DNA of 64,000 nucleotides, from contig JACPYM010000008.1 in NCBI GenBank assembly GCA_016196035.1, positions 88,597-152,596 on the forward strand, given 5' to 3'. This DNA comes from Acidobacteriota bacterium (GTDB lineage Bacteria; Acidobacteriota; Blastocatellia; RBC074). Below the pieces are notes generated by a model. That model was not told the DNA's origin. It searched no databases and saw only the letters and a list, made by a program, of their open reading frames with translations. Shown here one piece after another: positions 60,436-64,000 of this stretch; the stretch's first letter is position 1; the number at the start of each line of letters is the position of its first letter. The position numbers and the translations under genes are program-made.

Positions 60436-63400
60436 TTATTTCACGCGAATCTGGACGGTGTTGGCCACCCGGCCATCCGCCGTGAAGGCCAAATCCACCA
60501 CGCCGCGTCCGATCAACGTGCGCGGCACCCGCAAGTTGGCTTGATCCAAGCCCACCAACCCGCCTTGCGGCCCGGCGAAGAGCACTTCGGATGCTTCCCC
60601 GCCAATGCGGCAAGTCACCGCGTTGGCTACCGCCCCCCGGAAGCCCGTGCCAAACAACACCAGAATGACCTGATCGCCTTCCGGCCCCAGATCAATCTCA
60701 CGCGGCACCTGCCGTCCGCCTTCCGTTTGCGCCAGCAGTTCCAGGCTCTGCGTGCCATCCGCTTTGGCGCGGAAGACCACGCCTGCCGGGACGCCTTGGC
60801 CGTTGGCATTGGCCGTGAACCAACCCGGCGCAGTGGTGGCGATGTTGATCGTCCCTTGTGAGATGGTGCCGTCGCCGCTGGTGACGGTGACCGTCGCCGC
60901 GCCGTTCGCCGTGCCCGCTGGGATCAGATAGTTGATCTGCTGCGGTGCGACAAAAAACAACGGGGCGTCGCGTTCGGTGCCTGCGCTGTCTTTCACCTTG
61001 ATCGAACTGCCCGCCAACTTGGTCGGCAGCGGGACAGTCGTGGCGACTTCGACGCCCGTGCCCAGACTTTCGCCAAAGGCCGCCGCGATGGATTCGCTGC
61101 CAAACGCCGTGGCCGAAAAACTCGCCGCCGACACTGTCGCCACGGCTTTGACCGTGCTGGGCGTGAGCGCCAGTTTCCAGACACCGCGCCCGTGCGTACC
61201 GATAACCAGGTTTTTGGTCGCCGCGTGATAACGCACGGCATAAACAGCCAGATGCGGCAAATTGCCGCCCAGACGCACCCAGTTCTGCCCTCCATTCGTG
61301 GTTTGAAACGCGCCGATGTCGGTGCCGAGGTAATACGTGTTCGCCTGATTCGGATCCACCGCCACGCTGTTGGCTGGGGTGTCAGGCAAATCACCTGAAA
61401 TGTCTGTCCATGTGCCACCCTGATCGTTGGTCAGAAAGACTTTGCCCGGGGTCGTTGGCGTGTTGGCGTTAAAACCGGAGTAGGTCACCACAGCGCGGCG
61501 CTGTTCATTCGGATCGAGACCGATGTCGGTGATGAAGCGGTTGGGCAACGGGGCTTTGGTGACATTGCGCCACGTGGCGCTGCCCAGCTTGCCCGCATCG
61601 GTTGTGACTTGAATGTTGCCATCCGAAGTACCCGCCCACACGACTTCGCCCTGTGGATCGCTGCCCTGGGCCGGATTCAAACGCGGATGTGCGGCGATGG
61701 CAGTCAAATAACCTTGGCCCTTCGACAAATCGCTGCCGAAACCATCACTGCTCGGCCCTAGCCCCGTCCAGGTCGCGCCTAGATTTGCCGTGCGATAGAG
61801 GCGCTGCGTGCCGAAATAAACGACGTTGCCATTCGCGCCCGTGAAGCCCGCGTTGCCGGCGAGCGGCGCATAAAAACTGACGCGGTCTCTGGCGTTGAAG
61901 CCGCCGGGTTGTGTTTGACACTTGCGGCAGGCGCGATCTGTCCAGTTAATGTTGTTGACCGTGCCATCCAGCGTCACGCGCGGACCAAACCCGGTCTCAG
62001 TGTTGTCATTTTGATAGGTGTGCCAGACGATTTTCGGATTGGACTGATCAATGTAAGCAAAGCCACCGTCGCCTTCGGCCAGGTTCGCCCAACTGGCGTT
62101 GCCGCTGTAGCGGTTGGTGCCGTTGTCTTGCGTGCCGCCGACGATGAAATCGAGCGAGGTCGGGTGCAAGGCGATCATTTGAAACTGCGTGATGTTCAGC
62201 GTGTTGTTCAAACTCGCCCAGGCGACGGTGTTGGCTTTGGCGTTATTCGTGCGCCAGATGCCGCCGTCGTTGCCGGTGAACACTACATTGGGATTGTTGC
62301 GCGCAATGGCAAAGGCGTGCGAATCGGCGTGCAAGCCGCCGCCAGCGGGGTCGCCTTTGCTGAGGTCTTGCCAGCTTTGGCCCGCGTTGGTGGTGCGCCA
62401 GACCGTGCCGCCATCGTTGTCCGCATTGGCGGCGGTGGCGTAATAAACCACGCGCGCATCGGTTGGATCAACGGCAATCGCCAGGTTGTAATTGGCTTGC
62501 CCGGGCGCTTGCGGCAAGGTGACGCGCGTCCATGTCGCGCCGTTGTCGGTGGAACCAAAGATGCCCAGCAGCGTGTCGCCGGTCGCAGCGACAGCCGCAT
62601 AAATCGTCGAATTTTGCGAGCCTTGCAACGGCGGGCCGACGGTCAGCGCAATGCGCCCGAAGCCGCTGGCCGGCAAACCGCCCGCGAGCTGCGTCCACGC
62701 TTGGCCGCCATTTTCCGAACGGAACAGCCCGACGCCATACATCGAAGCGATGACACGCTGCCGATTGAGCGGGTCGGTGATGACATCCATCGCCGAGATG
62801 CGCCCGCCGTCATTCGTGACGTTCAGATTCGTCCAGGTCTGTCCGCCATCCGTCGTTTTCCACAAACCGCGTTGACCTAAAGGCGCCTCCGCGCCGGTCT
62901 TGCTGGCCGCGCTGCTCGAATGCCCCGGCCCGGTGGTGACATAAACCGTGTTCGTGTTGGTCGGGTCAATCTCGACCTTCAGAATGCCCGCGTTGATGAA
63001 AGCGGGTTGCACCGGGGCGAGTGTCGAATTGGGGCCGGTGATGACCTGCCAGTTCGCGCCGCCATCGGTGGATTTCAATAGGCCCGCGCCGTAATAGCTG
63101 CCGAATTCGCCATTGTCGCCCGTGCCCGCCCAAATCACGTTCGGGTTGGTCGGATCAATGGCGAGGCTGCCGATCACCAGCGAGGGCAAGCCGTCAGTGA
63201 GTGGACGCCAGGTCTCGCCGCCATCATCCGAACGCCAGACGCCGCCTTGCGCCGCGCCCAGATAGACGGTGCGATTGTTCGTGCCGTCGAATTGCGGATG
63301 CAGCGCAATCGCCGCCACACGCCCCGCACACGCCACACGCCGCTCGCCGTAGTTGATGGCGAACTGCCCGATCTGCGTGCCAATGGGATTGGGGCCGAGC

Positions 63401-63714
63401 GGCTGCCAGGCGAGTTGTTCGATGTCGGCGGTGCGCAGGTTCAATTCGCGTTGGCGCGCTTCGGCGGCGGCGAGTTGTTCAAGCGCTTGCTGTTGCGCAG
63501 CGGCGGGAATTGTCTCTTGCGGGTAAGCGCGCTGGGTATAAAACCAGGCGTCGCGGCCCGCGCCTTCGCTTTCATTACCGGCGCTGCCCGTGATGGACGT
63601 TTCTGTCTCACGTTCTGCTGAAGGCAGCCGTTGCAAACCGAAGAGAGTGCAACCAAGTAAAACTACGCTCAATAGTAGCAACCAACGCTGCTTGGGGGAC
63701 TTGTTATCTGACAT
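60436..63714 (-). CDS. Secreted BNR-repeat protein with Solibacter-type C-terminal domain (2)
   Basis: A 1,092-aa paralogue of the downstream gene, starting MSDNKSPKQRWLLLLSVVLL (AGGAAGG upstream). Layout is the same: signal anchor, Glu/Gln/Ala-rich segment (about 45-105), BNR propeller repeats (GGVWRSDDGGETWRPLTDGL, LFRSENGGQAWTQLAGGLPA), a CxxC-containing segment (TDRACRKCQTQPGG near 600) also present in the paralogue as NRRCSNCTARAGG, and the TIGR03437 domain at the C-terminus. About two thirds or more of residues are identical between the two. Tandem duplication is evident; function is unknown. Confidence 0.9.
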   Translation of the reverse strand: MSDNKSPKQRWLLLLSVVLLGCTLFGLQRLPSAERETETSITGSAGNESEGAGRDAWFYTQRAYPQETIPAAAQQQALEQLAAAEARQRELNLRTADIEQLAWQPLGPNPIGTQIGQFAINYGERRVACAGRVAAIALHPQFDGTNNRTVYLGAAQGGVWRSDDGGETWRPLTDGLPSLVIGSLAIDPTNPNVIWAGTGDNGEFGSYYGAGLLKSTDGGANWQVITGPNSTLAPVQPAFINAGILKVEIDPTNTNTVYVTTGPGHSSSAASKTGAEAPLGQRGLWKTTDGGQTWTNLNVTNDGGRISAMDVITDPLNRQRVIASMYGVGLFRSENGGQAWTQLAGGLPASGFGRIALTVGPPLQGSQNSTIYAAVAATGDTLLGIFGSTDNGATWTRVTLPQAPGQANYNLAIAVDPTDARVVYYATAANADNDGGTVWRTTNAGQSWQDLSKGDPAGGGLHADSHAFAIARNNPNVVFTGNDGGIWRTNNAKANTVAWASLNNTLNITQFQMIALHPTSLDFIVGGTQDNGTNRYSGNASWANLAEGDGGFAYIDQSNPKIVWHTYQNDNTETGFGPRVTLDGTVNNINWTDRACRKCQTQPGGFNARDRVSFYAPLAGNAGFTGANGNVVYFGTQRLYRTANLGATWTGLGPSSDGFGSDLSKGQGYLTAIAAHPRLNPAQGSDPQGEVVWAGTSDGNIQVTTDAGKLGSATWRNVTKAPLPNRFITDIGLDPNEQRRAVVTYSGFNANTPTTPGKVFLTNDQGGTWTDISGDLPDTPANSVAVDPNQANTYYLGTDIGAFQTTNGGQNWVRLGGNLPHLAVYAVRYHAATKNLVIGTHGRGVWKLALTPSTVKAVATVSAASFSATAFGSESIAAAFGESLGTGVEVATTVPLPTKLAGSSIKVKDSAGTERDAPLFFVAPQQINYLIPAGTANGAATVTVTSGDGTISQGTINIATTAPGWFTANANGQGVPAGVVFRAKADGTQSLELLAQTEGGRQVPREIDLGPEGDQVILVLFGTGFRGAVANAVTCRIGGEASEVLFAGPQGGLVGLDQANLRVPRTLIGRGVVDLAFTADGRVANTVQIRVK

Positions 63715-63739
63715 TGGAACCTTCCTGAAAATAATGAGG

Positions 63740-64000
63740 TAGTGGTAAAAATGTAATGCTGCATTTTGCAGCCGCGTAGCGGCGACCTGAATTTAGCCCG
63801 GCGTTTCAACGCCGGGTAGCATCATTCATAGTGCCCGCGTCGCGTAGCGACGGTTGAAACTGAGGCCATTGCCGAAACGTTTCAACCGTCGCTACGCGAC
63901 GCGATACTGCTTCGTCCGACTACCGTGGTTTGAAAACCACGGCTAAATTCACCTTGTCGCTACGCGACAAAAACGGACGAGCATTACATTTTTACCACTA
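63740..64000. mobile_element. Candidate MITE with 20-bp terminal inverted repeats, at the right edge
   Basis: TAGTGGTAAAAATGTAATGC at 63740-63759 is the exact reverse complement of 63981-64000, the last bases of the window. The 221 bp between contain nested palindromes and no gene. A target duplication cannot be tested because the window ends at the terminal repeat. It lies 25 bp upstream of the second BNR gene, so it may carry or disturb its promoter. Confidence 0.7.
63836..63903. repeat. Inverted repeat pair with GTCGCGTAGCGAC core
   Basis: Bases 63836-63860 and 63879-63903 are exact reverse complements (25 bp), loop 18 nt. Other small palindromes nearby: 63771-63783 (GCCGC-GTA-GCGGC), 63798-63817 (CCCGGCGTT-TC-AACGCCGGG type) and TGTCGCTACGCGACA near 63955-63969. 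The core TAGCGAC recurs in most of them. Confidence 0.85.

Overview
This is a GC-rich bacterial chromosome segment that most resembles Acidobacteriota, probably the Blastocatellia side. The evidence is the gene content: an ECF sigma factor overlapping a Ser/Thr kinase with a TolB-like domain and TPRs, two secreted VWFA-related proteins of the acidobacterial type, two large BNR/beta-propeller proteins ending in the domain first described in Solibacter, SBBP/DUF11 giant surface proteins, many secreted peptidases, and dispersed inverted-repeat doublets. No rRNA, phage or plasmid backbone genes are visible. The assignment is inference from families, not from a marker gene. Layout. 0-0.5 kb: a 61-residue peptide gene built of two near-identical 25-residue units (candidate RiPP precursor), followed by a gene cut by the left edge. 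0.7-5.2 kb: sigma factor, kinase, secreted amidohydrolase. 5.2-6.3 kb: two truncated genes joined at a breakpoint. 6.4-14.7 kb: one giant SBBP/beta-repeat/DUF11/HYR surface-protein gene on the minus strand, now in pieces: two single-base frameshifts, one in-frame stop, and a 199-bp MITE-like element with 15-bp terminal inverted repeats and a 9-bp target duplication. 15-19.8 kb: second TPR kinase and an S9 peptidase. 19.8-23.1 kb: a small defence island (HigB/HigA-like pair, a second copy of the peptidase 3' end, Vsr, an NgoMIV-like restriction endonuclease with no methyltransferase beside it, and a divergent Mrr-like nuclease). 23.3-31.3 kb: quinone oxidoreductase, tRNA-Leu(CAA), beta-propeller phosphoesterase, an antitoxin with a frameshifted PIN toxin, M14 peptidase. 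31.4-38.4 kb: RHH regulator with an interrupted small membrane protein, PhoD, S1/P1-like hydrolase, isochorismatase-like hydrolase, NUDIX, thioesterase, HugZ-like protein, M50 peptidase. 38.6-43.4 kb: pilin-like protein, two VWA proteins, GT-C glycosyltransferase. 43.4-51.3 kb: SDR, cytochrome c, SUKH-like protein, M14 peptidase, and six small proteins that each begin with a zinc ribbon. 51.5-56.7 kb: cellulose-synthase-like GT2 and the conserved cdaA-cdaR-glmM operon (c-di-AMP and cell-wall precursor synthesis). 57-63.7 kb: two paralogous BNR proteins. The right edge holds a 261-bp segment with 20-bp terminal inverted repeats. Working picture: an environmental heterotroph with heavy investment in secreted proteins (peptidases, phosphatases, adhesins) and kinase/ECF signalling, in a region marked by gene decay, small non-autonomous elements and REPIN-like doublets at gene ends. 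The strongest candidates for something undescribed are the two-unit peptide at the left edge, the MITE, the REPIN-like family and the zinc-ribbon membrane-protein cluster.
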